In this document: piece after piece, positions 14,579 to 22,539 of the stretch
How positions within the stretch are numbered: the stretch's first letter is position 1
Layout of the letters: every line of letters begins with the position of its first letter
From: an uncultured Planctomycetota bacterium
GTDB lineage: Bacteria > Planctomycetota > Brocadiia > CAIUPP01
DNA: 64,000 nt
Direction of reading: 5' to 3'
NCBI GenBank assembly: GCA_903901045.1
Contig: CAIUPP010000138.1
Location: forward strand, 23,561 to 87,560
Notes under the pieces: model-generated
Told to the model about the DNA's origin: nothing
What the model saw: only the letters and a program-made list of their open reading frames with translations
Database searches by the model: none
Position numbers and translations under genes: made by a program

Positions 14579-15884
14579 AAGCCTGTCGTTGTCCGTCGCC
14601 TTCAGCGCTCACGTCCCGTCCCTTTACGATGAACCACGCCGCCCCGATCACGCCGAAGCCGAAGGCGATCAGCAGCGTCATTTGGGGGCAGATCATCCAG
14701 AGAAAGGCGCCGCTGAGCGCGGCGAAGGAGACGATGACGTCGCGCACGAGGTAGTAGAGCCCGAACATCGCGGCTTTGCGGTCCTCGGGGGCGAGGTCCA
14801 TGATGAGCGCTTTGCGCGTCGGCTCGCCAAACTCCTTCAGCCCGCGCAGGATGAAGACCGGCACGAACGCCCAGAGCGTGTGCGCGAAAAGCAGCGCCAG
14901 CGGGAAGAGCGCAAAGAAGCCGAACGTGATAGCCACGAACGGCTTCTTGCCGAACCGGTCGGCCATGCGCGCCACCGGGATGTAGCAGAGCATGGCCGTG
15001 ATTTGCTCGATGACGGACAAAATGCCGAACCAGAACGCCGCCTCGCCGACGCTCATGCCCCCCACGATGATGAGGTTGTGCGTCACCCAGAGGATCACCA
15101 GGACATCCGGGATGCGCTCGCAGAAGCGGATGAGGATGTCGCTGGCCAGCAGGTTGCGCAGGCCGGGGGTCATCAGCGGCCAGAGCTTCAGCGGGTTCTT
15201 CTCGGCGCGCTTGCCGCCGTCGGACGGCGCGTCCGATTCGATGAGGATCTGCTGCAGCACCATGGCCAGCATCGCCAGCCCGAGCGCGAAGACGAAGGCG
15301 ATCCGCACGCCGGAGGTGACCCCCCACAGCGCGATGAACGCGCCTCCGGCAAACGGCCCGAGCGTCTTGGGGATGCGCCGCACCAGCGCCTGCACGCTGA
15401 CCCCCATGGTGCGCTGCGTCTTCGGGACGGCTTTGCTGATGATCTCCATGGTCGCCGGCAGCGAGATGGCCGACCAGGAGATGAAGAACGCCGCCCCCAG
15501 CAGCACCGCCCACCAGGTGGGGATCAGGATGACGATGAGGTAGCCCACCATGGAGAGGGCGTTGAAGGCCATCAGGGCGCGTTTCGCCCCCCAGCGGTCG
15601 CTGAGGTAGCCGCCAGGGAAGGAGTAGAGCGCAGAGAGCAGGTCGTCCATGAATGCGAGCAGGCCGATGGAGAGCAGCCCCACCGGGAGCGTGAAGGCGA
15701 TGAGGGTGAACGACAAGTCCCCGCCGAGCTTCTCCAGATACATGGGGAGGTAGCGCTCGGCCATGTGCTCGCCCATGCCGACCAGCACGATCATGCTGAG
15801 CATCCCCACAATGCTGCGCCTCAGCCCGAAGAAGGCAATGGCGCGCCGCAGTGGGGAGGGGGTTGAGCCTTCGGTATCAGTCAA
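14577..15884 (-). CDS. MFS transporter
   Basis: A 435-residue major facilitator superfamily protein with about 12 hydrophobic segments. The MFS signature between helices 2 and 3 is FPGGYLSDRWGAKRALMAF, and its degenerate repeat in the second half is IPVARMADRFGKKPFVAI. Substrate cannot be told; the acidic AERYLPMYLEKLGG loop after helix 1 is typical of sugar or drug exporters alike. The TTG at 15884 is preferred because GAGGAG lies seven bases upstream, while the frame above it is Pro/Arg-rich and unlikely. Its stop overlaps an inverted repeat. Confidence 0.85.
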   Translation of the reverse strand: MTDTEGSTPSPLRRAIAFFGLRRSIVGMLSMIVLVGMGEHMAERYLPMYLEKLGGDLSFTLIAFTLPVGLLSIGLLAFMDDLLSALYSFPGGYLSDRWGAKRALMAFNALSMVGYLIVILIPTWWAVLLGAAFFISWSAISLPATMEIISKAVPKTQRTMGVSVQALVRRIPKTLGPFAGGAFIALWGVTSGVRIAFVFALGLAMLAMVLQQILIESDAPSDGGKRAEKNPLKLWPLMTPGLRNLLASDILIRFCERIPDVLVILWVTHNLIIVGGMSVGEAAFWFGILSVIEQITAMLCYIPVARMADRFGKKPFVAITFGFFALFPLALLFAHTLWAFVPVFILRGLKEFGEPTRKALIMDLAPEDRKAAMFGLYYLVRDVIVSFAALSGAFLWMICPQMTLLIAFGFGVIGAAWFIVKGRDVSAEGDGQRQA

Positions 15885-15988
15885 GGATCGGCTCCTCGAA
15901 AAACGTCGCGCAGGGGGTAATGTATGCGCGGCGGGCGGAAGATGCAAGTCCAGCAGGGCGCTGAAGAACCGCGTTGTGCCCGCCTCTT

Positions 15989-16064
15989 GCGCGGGCTGAA
16001 GCCCGCGCTACACGGCCTTCCCCAAGCATAAAGAGGCGCGTGTAGCCCGGGCTTTAGCCCGGGC
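15989..16064. repeat. Family G hairpin pair
   Basis: GCGCGGGCTGAAGCCCGCGC (15989-16008) and GCCCGGGCTTTAGCCCGGGC (16045-16064) are two stem-loops with GGGCT-AGCCC cores and different outer arms, flanked by CTACACGG and GTGTAG in opposite orientation. Confidence 0.7.
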
Positions 16065-16080
16065 CCTCGGCTGGGTCGAG

Positions 16081-16123
16081 GTGGGGACACAAAACTTTCC
16101 TTTGGAAAGTATCGTGTCCCCAC
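16081..16123. repeat. Family C 43-bp hairpin, copy 1
   Basis: Starts GTGGGGACAC and ends GTGTCCCCAC; ACTTTCC and GGAAAGT form the inner stem around TTT. Differs from copies 2 and 3 by one base (C for T at 16113). Confidence 0.85.
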
Positions 16124-16271
16124 CGGCCCCACTGATCCCCTTATCCCGTTCCAACAAACGCATGCATTGCGTCCGCCGCTGCTTTGGGCTACATTCTAAG
16201 GAAGCGCCGGAGTGTTGGGGCCGGCGCGCGTTCCGCCGCGTGGCGGGGATTCACAAATGGAGGGTATCGAC

Positions 16272-17015
16272 ATGGTGCAGTTGCGTCAGAAGATCGCCAT
16301 TCTGGCGATCGGCCTCTTGGCATGCGGCTCCGTGCGCGCCGCCGAAGAAAACAAGGAGACCCCTGTGGCTAATCCGGTGGTCGTGATGGAAACGTCCGAA
16401 GGGACGATCAAGATCGAGCTGTTCGCCGACAAGGCGCCCAAGACGGTCGAGAATTTCCTCAAGTACGTGGATGACAAGTTCTACGACGGCACGATTTTCC
16501 ATCGCGTCATCAAAGATTTCATGATCCAGGGCGGCGGCTTCACGCCCGACTTCAACCAGAAGGCGACCCGCGACCAGATCAAGAACGAGGCGCGCGGGGA
16601 TCTCGGCAACAAGCGCGGCACCATCGCCATGGCCCGCACGAACGTGGTGGATAGCGCCACGGCGCAGTTCTTCATCAACACCGTGGACAATGAGTTCCTC
16701 AACCACAAGAGTGAAGCCCCGCGTGGCTTCGGCTACTGCGTGTTCGGCAAGGTGATCGACGGGATGGATGTGGTGGACAAGATCCGCAGCGTCAAGACCG
16801 GCGGCAACGCCACCTTCCCGAGCGACGTGCCTGAGACGACGATTCTGATTAAGAGCGTGCGCCGCGCCGGCGCGCCGGCCGCCGCCGCCGCCCCGACGGC
16901 CGCGAAATACGCCTGCCCCATGAAGTGCGAAGGGGACAAGACCTACAGCAAGCCCGGCACCTGCCCGGTCTGCAAAATGAAGCTCGAACCGGTCATAGCT
17001 GGGACGGCGAAGTGA
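16272..17015 (+). CDS. Secreted cyclophilin-type peptidyl-prolyl isomerase with metal-binding tail
   Basis: A 247-residue protein: signal peptide (AILAIGLLACGSVRA, about 9-24), cyclophilin domain (about 38-200) and a C-terminal heavy-metal-binding motif. Cyclophilin motifs are VENFLKYVDDKFYDGTIFHR and DFMIQGGGF, with the catalytic Arg in FHRVIKDF, and the short bacterial loop QFFINTVDN. It would assist proline-limited folding in the periplasm. The tail YACPMKCEGDK...PGTCPVCKMKL is the Cys/Met motif found in Cu-related proteins. The fusion is unusual and hints at folding or metallation of periplasmic metalloproteins (inference). ATG 16272 has GGAGGG seven bases upstream. A strong terminator follows. 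Confidence 0.92.
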   Translation: MVQLRQKIAILAIGLLACGSVRAAEENKETPVANPVVVMETSEGTIKIELFADKAPKTVENFLKYVDDKFYDGTIFHRVIKDFMIQGGGFTPDFNQKATRDQIKNEARGDLGNKRGTIAMARTNVVDSATAQFFINTVDNEFLNHKSEAPRGFGYCVFGKVIDGMDVVDKIRSVKTGGNATFPSDVPETTILIKSVRRAGAPAAAAAPTAAKYACPMKCEGDKTYSKPGTCPVCKMKLEPVIAGTAK

Positions 17016-17050
17016 CCGCCCTGTTCCGACTGTAGATGCGCGTTGACTCG

Positions 17051-17090
17051 AAAGCCCCGCGAAGGATTCTCAGGCCTTCGCGGGGCTTTT
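17051..17090 (+). terminator. Rho-independent terminator after the cyclophilin
   Basis: AAAGCCCCGCGAAGG pairs with CCTTCGCGGGGCTTTT, nine-base loop, T-run at the end; 36 bp after the stop. Confidence 0.9.
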
Positions 17091-17223
17091 CGCGTCTATC
17101 GCCCGCATCGCCATGCCGCCTCAACCCCGCGCCAATCGAAAAAGCCTTGATTCGCCCGGCGGCCGGCGATACGTTCAGTTGATGGGGCGCGGTATGGGCC
17201 ACACTCTGAACAGGGAGAAGATC

Positions 17224-17526
17224 ATGGTCAAGGTGGCGCTGTTCGTTCGTCTGGAGGCGAAGCCGGGAAAGGAAAGGGAGGTCGAGAAGTTCCTTCTGAG
17301 CGGTCTGCCGCTGGTGATGGGGGAACCGGCCACGACGGCCTGGTTCGGGATTCGACTGGGGCCTTCCACCTTCGGCATCTTCGACGCCTTCGCGGACGAG
17401 GCGGGGCGGCAGGCGCACCTCACCGGCAAGGTGGCCGCCGCGTTGATGGCCAAAGCGCCGGAGTTGCTCGCGAAGCCCCCCGTCATCGAGAAGGTGGACG
17501 TTCTCGCGGCGAAGCTGCCGGAGTAA
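17224..17526 (+). CDS. Antibiotic-biosynthesis-monooxygenase-like (dimeric alpha/beta barrel) protein
   Basis: A 100-residue protein with the pattern of the ABM/dimeric alpha-beta barrel fold: [24 protein letters not shown], then [30 protein letters not shown] and a final helix-strand. Members include quinol monooxygenases and many proteins of unknown activity, so no reaction is claimed. Lys-Pro-Gly-Lys after strand 1 is family-typical. GGGAG lies six bases before ATG 17224. It stands alone between a terminator and a hairpin-bearing gap. Confidence 0.75.
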   Translation: MVKVALFVRLEAKPGKEREVEKFLLSGLPLVMGEPATTAWFGIRLGPSTFGIFDAFADEAGRQAHLTGKVAAALMAKAPELLAKPPVIEKVDVLAAKLPE

Positions 17527-17533
17527 GTGAAAC

Positions 17534-17557
17534 TGGCGCGGGTTATCCAACCCGCGA
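17534..17557. repeat. Family F hairpin, copy 2
   Basis: GGCGCGGGTTATCCAACCCGCG: arms GCGGGTT/AACCCGC around ATCC. See copies at 6813-6838 and 21241-21262. Confidence 0.7.
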
Positions 17558-17666
17558 AATCGAGCGCGGACCGGCCGTTCGGCATCGCTCGGGACCCCGA
17601 GCCTGCCGAGGGATAGTCCGCGCCACATTGGATGACCCCAGCGTGGCAACCCCTTTGGCCTCCGTT

Positions 17667-18446
17667 ATGACCGCCACCGCCTCCGCGCGGCGGCGGTTCC
17701 TCAAACCGGTCGTGGTCATGCCGGCGTACAACGCCGAGCAGACGCTGGAAGCCACTGTGCGCGACATTCCCCCCGGCTCCGTGGACTCCATTATCCTGGG
17801 GGACGACGCCAGCCGCGACCGGACCGTCGCCATCGCGGAACGCCTCGGGCTGACGGTGATCCGCCATCCCGAGACGCGCGGCTACGGGGCGAACCAGAAG
17901 AGCTGCTATGCCGAGGCGCTGCGCCGCGGCGCGGATGTGGTGGTCATGGTCCACCCGGACTATCAGTACGACGCCTTCATCGTCCGCCCCGCGCTGGACC
18001 TGCTGGCCAGCGGCTGCTGCGACATGGTGCTGGGCAACCGCATCCGCAGCCGCAAGGCCGCGCTGGCATCGCGCATGCCCGCCTACAAGTACCTCTCCAA
18101 CCGCGCGCTGACCCTCGTGGAGAACTCGGTCCTCGGCCAGAACCTCGGCGATTGCCATTCCGGCTTCCGCGCCTATACGCGCGACGTGCTCGAAACGATC
18201 CCCTACGAGCGCAACTCGAACGACTTCGTCTTCGACACGCAGATGATCGCGCAGGCCGCGTACTTCGGTTTTCAGATCGGCGACCTGCCGGTCCCCTGCC
18301 GCTATTTCTCCGAGGCCTCCTCCATCAATCTCTGGCGAAGCACCCTCTACGGTTGCGCCACGATGGGCGTCATGGCGCAGTACATTCTGCAAAAGGCGCA
18401 TCTGGCGCGGTTCGGGATATTCGAGCGGGCAGCGCCGCGCGCGTGA
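17667..18446 (+). CDS. Glycosyltransferase family 2 (dolichyl/undecaprenyl-phosphate sugar synthase-like)
   Basis: A protein of about 259 residues with the GT2 GT-A fold: [20 protein letters not shown] at the N-terminus, [17 protein letters not shown], and [12 protein letters not shown], which replaces the usual DADG/DxD metal site by HPDYQYD. The C-terminal half has [15 protein letters not shown] and [13 protein letters not shown]. This HPDxQYD version is common in GT2 proteins of polysaccharide loci. No membrane helices are obvious. The start is uncertain: ATG 17667 lacks a clear ribosome site and the frame opens at TTG 17628. The next gene, a GT39-like protein, follows after a 266-bp repeat region. 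Confidence 0.85.
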   Translation: MTATASARRRFLKPVVVMPAYNAEQTLEATVRDIPPGSVDSIILGDDASRDRTVAIAERLGLTVIRHPETRGYGANQKSCYAEALRRGADVVVMVHPDYQYDAFIVRPALDLLASGCCDMVLGNRIRSRKAALASRMPAYKYLSNRALTLVENSVLGQNLGDCHSGFRAYTRDVLETIPYERNSNDFVFDTQMIAQAAYFGFQIGDLPVPCRYFSEASSINLWRSTLYGCATMGVMAQYILQKAHLARFGIFERAAPRA

Positions 18447-18712
18447 CGGCGGGAGGGAATCACGCGGAGACACGGAGCCGCGGAGAACGGCACGAGTTGA
18501 GGTGGATTTGCCCTGTTGAAACCATTTTGCGAACCCCCGAAGGGGGCGACAGACACACGGCGGAATGTTCCGTCGCCCCCTTCGGGGGCTCGATGGGTAG
18601 ACACGACGCCAACCCACGACTCGCTCCGCTCGTCGTGGGCTAGAGTCCGACGGCCGCTTCGCGGCCTCACGAGCGGAGCAGGATAATTTCGACTGAACTA
18701 AGGCGGACCTGA
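18447..18712. other. Composite repeat region D1
   Basis: No gene. In order: ACGCGGAGACACGGAGCC wording (about 18462), a CTGTTGAAACCAT motif (18513-18525), a GAAGGGGGCGAC hairpin (18533-18591), a CCCACGAC/GTCGTGGG hairpin (18613-18639) and GGCCGCTTCGCGGCC (18652-18666). The last three recur in inverted order at 63838-63970. Confidence 0.75.
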
Positions 18713-20209
18713 ATGCCAACCAAACTTGAGCCTCAACCCAGGATAACCATCTCGCCCGCCGCCGCCGCGCTGGCGGCGATAGCGCTCTGCGGGTTTCTCC
18801 TGCGCCTGTTCGACCTGGGCAAGGAGAGCCTCTGGGTGGATGAGGGATTCACCTGGCGTCTGTCGAAATTCACCTTGCCTCAATATATCGACAACGTCCT
18901 GCACACCATCCGAAACGTCCTGCCCCCGTTGTACTTCCAACTCATGCACTGCTGGATCGCGCTTTTCGGGAGTTCGGAGTTCTCCCTGCGCTTCCCCTCG
19001 GTCATTTGCGGAACGCTCTCCATCGTCGCCATTTACCTGTTCTGCAAGAGCGTCTTCAACCGGGAGACGGGAATCGTCGCCGCCCTGCTCCTGGCCTTCT
19101 CCATCTTCCACATCCAGTACTCGCAGGAAGCGAGGATGTACGAACTGCTCTCCCTGCTCTCCATCGCCGCCTTCTATCTCCTGGTCAGGTTCATCCGGGG
19201 CAACCAGTGGTCGAGCGCCCTTCTCCTGGGGCTCGCCAACGTGCTGCTGATATACACCCATCACTACGGCTTCTTCATCGTCTTCTCGGAGTACCTCTTC
19301 GCGGCGGTCCTCTGCCTCACGCGCCGGGGCTATCTCAAGAGCAGCCTCACGCGCTGGCTGGCGCTGAGCGCAATGAGCTTTGTGCTCGTCGCCCCCTGGC
19401 TGTACGTCTTCATCAATCAGGCGCGCAAGGTGGCGAAGGCCCCCTGGCTCCCCGCGCCGACCGCCGCGAGCATTCTCTCCCTGTTCACCACCTACGCGGG
19501 CGGAACGATTCTCCTGGCGCTCTGCCTGGCGCCGCTTGCCTTCTGGCTCCTGGCGAAACTCTTCTCATCGCAGAAGTTCCATGAGAAGGAGCCCCCGCGC
19601 GACGGCAACTGGGACCTGCTCCTGCTGATTTGGCTCATCGCACCCATCCTGTGCGCCTTCGCCTATTCTGCGGCCGTCAACCCCATCTTCGGCTACAAGT
19701 ACCTCATCGCCTCCTCCATTCCCTTCTACTGCCTCGTCGCCCGCGCGATCAGCGCCATCCGCTTCAAGTACGCGAAGATCGCGCTGCTGGGGGTCATGGT
19801 CCTCCTCTGCCTGATGAACGCCCGGCGCTACTACAACTCGATCAACAAGGAGCAGTGGCGCGAGGCCGCGCAGTTCGTGGAGAAGTTCGCGCAGCCGAAC
19901 GACGTGCTGCTCTTCAACGCCGGCTTCGGGCTGGAGAACGGGTTCGACTATTATTCCCGGCGGGAGGACATCGTCAAGAAGGCGTTCCCGGCGAGAACGG
20001 TGGAGGTGAACACGGCGGTGACTCAGGACGACCTCGCCGAATTATCGGACGATATCAGCGGCCACGACCGGGTCTGGGTGATCTATTCCCACGGCCACGA
20101 CGTGGACAGCCTCATCAGCAACACCCTGCGCGAGTCCTACATTGCCCCCTACGGCAGCCGGAACTTCGCGAATATTACGGTGTGCTTGTATGTGAAGGAG
20201 AAGGAATAG
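18713..20209 (+). CDS. GT39/ArnT-like integral membrane glycosyltransferase
   Basis: A 498-residue membrane protein with about 10-12 hydrophobic segments. The first large periplasmic loop has SLWVDEGFTWRLS, the acidic signature of GT-C enzymes of the ArnT/PMT type, and VLPPLYFQLMHCWIALFG, then SLRFPSVICGTLSI. Such enzymes move a sugar from a polyprenyl-phosphate carrier to an acceptor on the outer face of the inner membrane. The C-terminus (about 380-498) is a soluble domain. The GT2 gene upstream could make the lipid-linked donor, a common pairing (inference). The ATG at 18713 follows a weak AGGCGG. Confidence 0.85.
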   Translation: MPTKLEPQPRITISPAAAALAAIALCGFLLRLFDLGKESLWVDEGFTWRLSKFTLPQYIDNVLHTIRNVLPPLYFQLMHCWIALFGSSEFSLRFPSVICGTLSIVAIYLFCKSVFNRETGIVAALLLAFSIFHIQYSQEARMYELLSLLSIAAFYLLVRFIRGNQWSSALLLGLANVLLIYTHHYGFFIVFSEYLFAAVLCLTRRGYLKSSLTRWLALSAMSFVLVAPWLYVFINQARKVAKAPWLPAPTAASILSLFTTYAGGTILLALCLAPLAFWLLAKLFSSQKFHEKEPPRDGNWDLLLLIWLIAPILCAFAYSAAVNPIFGYKYLIASSIPFYCLVARAISAIRFKYAKIALLGVMVLLCLMNARRYYNSINKEQWREAAQFVEKFAQPNDVLLFNAGFGLENGFDYYSRREDIVKKAFPARTVEVNTAVTQDDLAELSDDISGHDRVWVIYSHGHDVDSLISNTLRESYIAPYGSRNFANITVCLYVKEKE

Positions 20210-20371
20210 GGGCAACTACGAAATACGCTGAATGCGCGAAAGAAGAATGACTCCACCCCCGGCTTGCTCATGGGGCCGGGGCCGGCGTCAAATAGGTAGC
20301 GGCACCTATTTACCCGTATGGCCCTTCGGTTCACAATTTCCATATGGAATAAAGAGGAGGAGAATATTCCC

Positions 20372-20578
20372 ATGAACAAGGCCATCTCATTGGCGCTACT
20401 TGCGGCGGGGGTGCTGCTCCTGATCCTTGGGGTCAGCGCGTCCAAGTCGCTGGGGTCGGACATTTCCCGGTTCTTCACCGGTTCGCCCACCGACAAGGCG
20501 ATATGGATGCTGATCGGCGGGGTGGTGCTGCTCATCATCGGACTGGCGGGAGTGCTGCGCGGATCCAAGGGGGACTGA
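20372..20578 (+). CDS. DUF3185-like small membrane protein
   Basis: A 68-residue protein with two hydrophobic helices ([20 protein letters not shown] and [20 protein letters not shown]) separated by a short FFTGSPTDK loop, the pattern of DUF3185. AGGAGGAG lies nine bases before ATG 20372. Starts a run of three small envelope genes (20372-21221) on the same strand. In other bacteria such proteins appear beside general-stress genes; no activity is known. Confidence 0.75.
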   Translation: MNKAISLALLAAGVLLLILGVSASKSLGSDISRFFTGSPTDKAIWMLIGGVVLLIIGLAGVLRGSKGD

Positions 20579-20594
20579 TAAAGGGCGCGGCGTC

Positions 20595-20759
20595 ATGCTG
20601 TACTACTCGCTGATTTTTCTGCTCGTGGCCATCGTCGCCGGCATCCTCGGCTTTGCCGGCATTGCCGGCACGGCGGCCTGGATTGCCAAAGTTCTGTTCG
20701 TCGTCTTCCTGGTGATGTTTGTCATCGCGCTGGTGACGCACACCCGGCGGCGGGGGTAG
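20595..20759 (+). CDS. DUF1328 (UPF0391)-like small membrane protein
   Basis: A 54-codon frame from ATG 20595 to TAG 20757-20759: [20 protein letters not shown], then [19 protein letters not shown] and a basic HTRRRG tail. Two membrane helices with the FGGIAG-like turn and the total length match the YtjA/UPF0391 family. It starts 17 bp after the DUF3185-like gene. Function unknown; relatives are often stress-induced. Confidence 0.8.
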   Translation: MLYYSLIFLLVAIVAGILGFAGIAGTAAWIAKVLFVVFLVMFVIALVTHTRRRG

Positions 20760-20804
20760 GCCTCCGCCGGAATGCTCCTCGCTTTCTGGATTGGGAGAAT
20801 GCTC

Positions 20805-21221
20805 ATGGGCAAGATGTTGATAACGTGCGCCGTCGCGGTAGCGTTGGCGCTCGGTATGACGGCGTGCAAGGATAGCTGCACATCGTCGAAGGTGTCGGAT
20901 TCGGCCAAGGCGACCGGCGACTACGTGGTCCAGTCGAAGGACAAGGCCATCAAGGCCTCCCAGGAGGCGCTCGACGCGCTCGAGACGAAGTGGCAGGAGC
21001 TGCAGACCAAGGCGGCACCGGCCACCGCCGAGGCGAAAGCCGACTTCGAGAAATCCAAGGCGGAGATGGGCAAGGCCGTCGACGAGGCCAAGGCCAAGCT
21101 CGTCGAGGCGAAGGCCGCGAGCGAGGACGCCTGGCAGCAGAAGGTCAAGCCCGCGCTCGACACCGCCGTTGCCAAAGCGCAGAAGCTCTATGAGGATACC
21201 GCCGCCAAGTTCAGCAACTAG
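20805..21221 (+). CDS. Small coiled-coil lipoprotein
   Basis: A 138-residue protein with a lipoprotein signal (AVAVALALGMTAC, lipobox Cys near residue 23) followed by an Ala/Lys/Glu-rich helical region throughout, for example TAEAKADFEKSKAEMGKAVDEAKAKL, resembling LEA- or Lpp-like coiled coils. It would be anchored in the envelope, perhaps as a structural or stress protein. GGGAG lies seven bases before ATG 20805. It is the third gene of the small-envelope run and is followed by a terminator. Confidence 0.75.
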   Translation: MGKMLITCAVAVALALGMTACKDSCTSSKVSDSAKATGDYVVQSKDKAIKASQEALDALETKWQELQTKAAPATAEAKADFEKSKAEMGKAVDEAKAKLVEAKAASEDAWQQKVKPALDTAVAKAQKLYEDTAAKFSN

Positions 21222-21240
21222 GGACTGCTTTAGGGCTGTG

Positions 21241-21262
21241 GCGCGGGCCATTCGACCCGCGA
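21241..21262. repeat. Family F hairpin, copy 3
   Basis: GCGCGGGCCATTCGACCCGC: arms GCGGG/CCCGC with a changed loop. It lies directly after the small lipoprotein gene, before the terminator. Confidence 0.6.
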
Positions 21263-21275
21263 CAACTGACAACTG

Positions 21276-21319
21276 AGAACCCTGCGAGGGCCGCGCTACT
21301 CCTTCGCAGGGTTCTTTTT
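21276..21319 (+). terminator. Terminator of the small-envelope run
   Basis: AGAACCCTGCGA pairs with TCGCAGGGTTCT followed by TTTTT. The 3' arm lies inside the end of the convergent hydrolase gene. Confidence 0.8.
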
Positions 21320-22246
21320 GTCACCGGTCGCCCCACCGAGCGCCTGCAGGTAGAACTCCACCAGCGTCTTGCGCATGGGGCCGGGGGAGGCGAAGGCCTG
21401 GGTGTGGCCGGCGCCGTCGAGGAGGATCAGGTCCTTCGGCGCGGCGGCGCGCTCGTAGAGCCGTTCGCTGTGGCGCGAATCGACGACGCGGTCCGCCGTG
21501 CCGTGGATCAGCAGCAGCGGCGCGGGCGCGATCTTCGCCACGACATCCTCCGGGTCGTACCCGCCGCTGATCGCCATGAACACGATGGGCCAGCGCAGCC
21601 AGCCGAGGACCGGCACGCGCGCCACCACGTCGCGCGCGGCTCCGCGGTAGGAACTGAACGCGGAATCGATCGCGACCGCGCGCACTCCCTCGTATCGATG
21701 CCCCCCCAGCGTGGCGATGGCCACCGCCCCGCCCAGGCTCTGCCCCAGCACCAGCAGCCGCTTCGGGTCCACATCCCTGCGCGACTGCACGTATGCGATG
21801 GCCGCCGCGCCATCCTCGATCGTCCCGCGCCGGCCCGGCTTTCCCTCGGAACGGCCGTAGCCGCGATAGTCGAAGGCGAACACGTTGAAGCCCTGCGCGG
21901 GCAGCCACTCGACGAAGGCGAGATGCGAGGAGAGGTTCTGCGCGTTGCCGTGGAAATGGATCACCGTGCCGCGCGCGGGGCCCTGGGCCGGGAGGAACCA
22001 GCCGTGGAGCTTCGTGCCATCCCCGCTGGCGAACGTCACCTCCTCATACTTCAGCCCGAAGCGCGCCGGCGAGCCGTAGTCCACGCGGTCGGGGTAGTAG
22101 AACGCCCCGTTCGCGCAGCCGGAGAGCAGGTACGCCAGGAGCAGCGCCGGCAACGCCAGAAGCGCGGCGAGCGCGCGCCGCCTTCGGCGCTTCCGTTCGG
22201 CGGTGTCCATCGGGGCGGACGGCGGGCAAGACGGGTCCTGGCTCAT
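21296..22246 (-). CDS. Alpha/beta hydrolase, probable lipoprotein
   Basis: A 316-residue alpha/beta hydrolase of the BEM46/YfhR-type. The nucleophile elbow is GQSLGGAVA, preceded by HFHGNAQNLSSH (oxyanion region) and AFDYRGYGRSEG; a late DSRHSERLYE and GAGHTQAF supply the acid/His region. The N-terminus has a basic stretch, a hydrophobic segment and LLSGC, a lipobox, so the enzyme is likely membrane-anchored and periplasmic. Substrate unknown. The start MSQDPSCPPS at 22246 has a GAGAAAAG upstream; MDTAERKRRR at 22210 is an alternative. It converges on the small lipoprotein gene, sharing the terminator. Confidence 0.88.
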   Translation of the reverse strand: MSQDPSCPPSAPMDTAERKRRRRRALAALLALPALLLAYLLSGCANGAFYYPDRVDYGSPARFGLKYEEVTFASGDGTKLHGWFLPAQGPARGTVIHFHGNAQNLSSHLAFVEWLPAQGFNVFAFDYRGYGRSEGKPGRRGTIEDGAAAIAYVQSRRDVDPKRLLVLGQSLGGAVAIATLGGHRYEGVRAVAIDSAFSSYRGAARDVVARVPVLGWLRWPIVFMAISGGYDPEDVVAKIAPAPLLLIHGTADRVVDSRHSERLYERAAAPKDLILLDGAGHTQAFASPGPMRKTLVEFYLQALGGATGDKKNPAKE

Positions 22247-22316
22247 TCTTTTCTCACTTTATAGCGGTCTATATGCCGTTACGCTCTCTTGAAGTGATCA
22301 CCGTTCTTTGTCGTTC

Positions 22317-22432
22317 GTCCCGTCGGGACAGAATGAAAATAGCCTGCCAGTCCCCGGCACTGAAGTGCCGAGCTATTATCTTGCCGTCCCTCCGGGACGT
22401 CTGAACGAATGACGATGGTTTCAGCCGCGCAA
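22317..22432. repeat. Family E hairpins and 18-bp-motif variant
   Basis: Three short palindromes, GTCCCGTCGGGAC (22317-22329), GGCACTGAAGTGCC (22356-22369) and GTCCCTCCGGGAC (22386-22398), then ATGGTTTCAGCCGCGCAA (22415-22432), a 14/18 match to the motif at 46214. No gene between 22247 and 22539. Confidence 0.7.
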
Positions 22433-22539
22433 GACAACTTGTAGTATATCCTCCGCTGACCTGAGTTGAAAATCCCGCCTCTTATGCACACAATGGACCG
22501 GTTGGGACACCCTAATTCGGCCAAACAGGAGCTTCAGAA

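Larger units (their letters stand above)
15885..16271. other. Repeat-bearing intergenic region
   Basis: No gene. It holds two inverted family G hairpins (15989-16008 and 16045-16064) and the first 43-bp family C hairpin (16081-16123). Confidence 0.6.
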
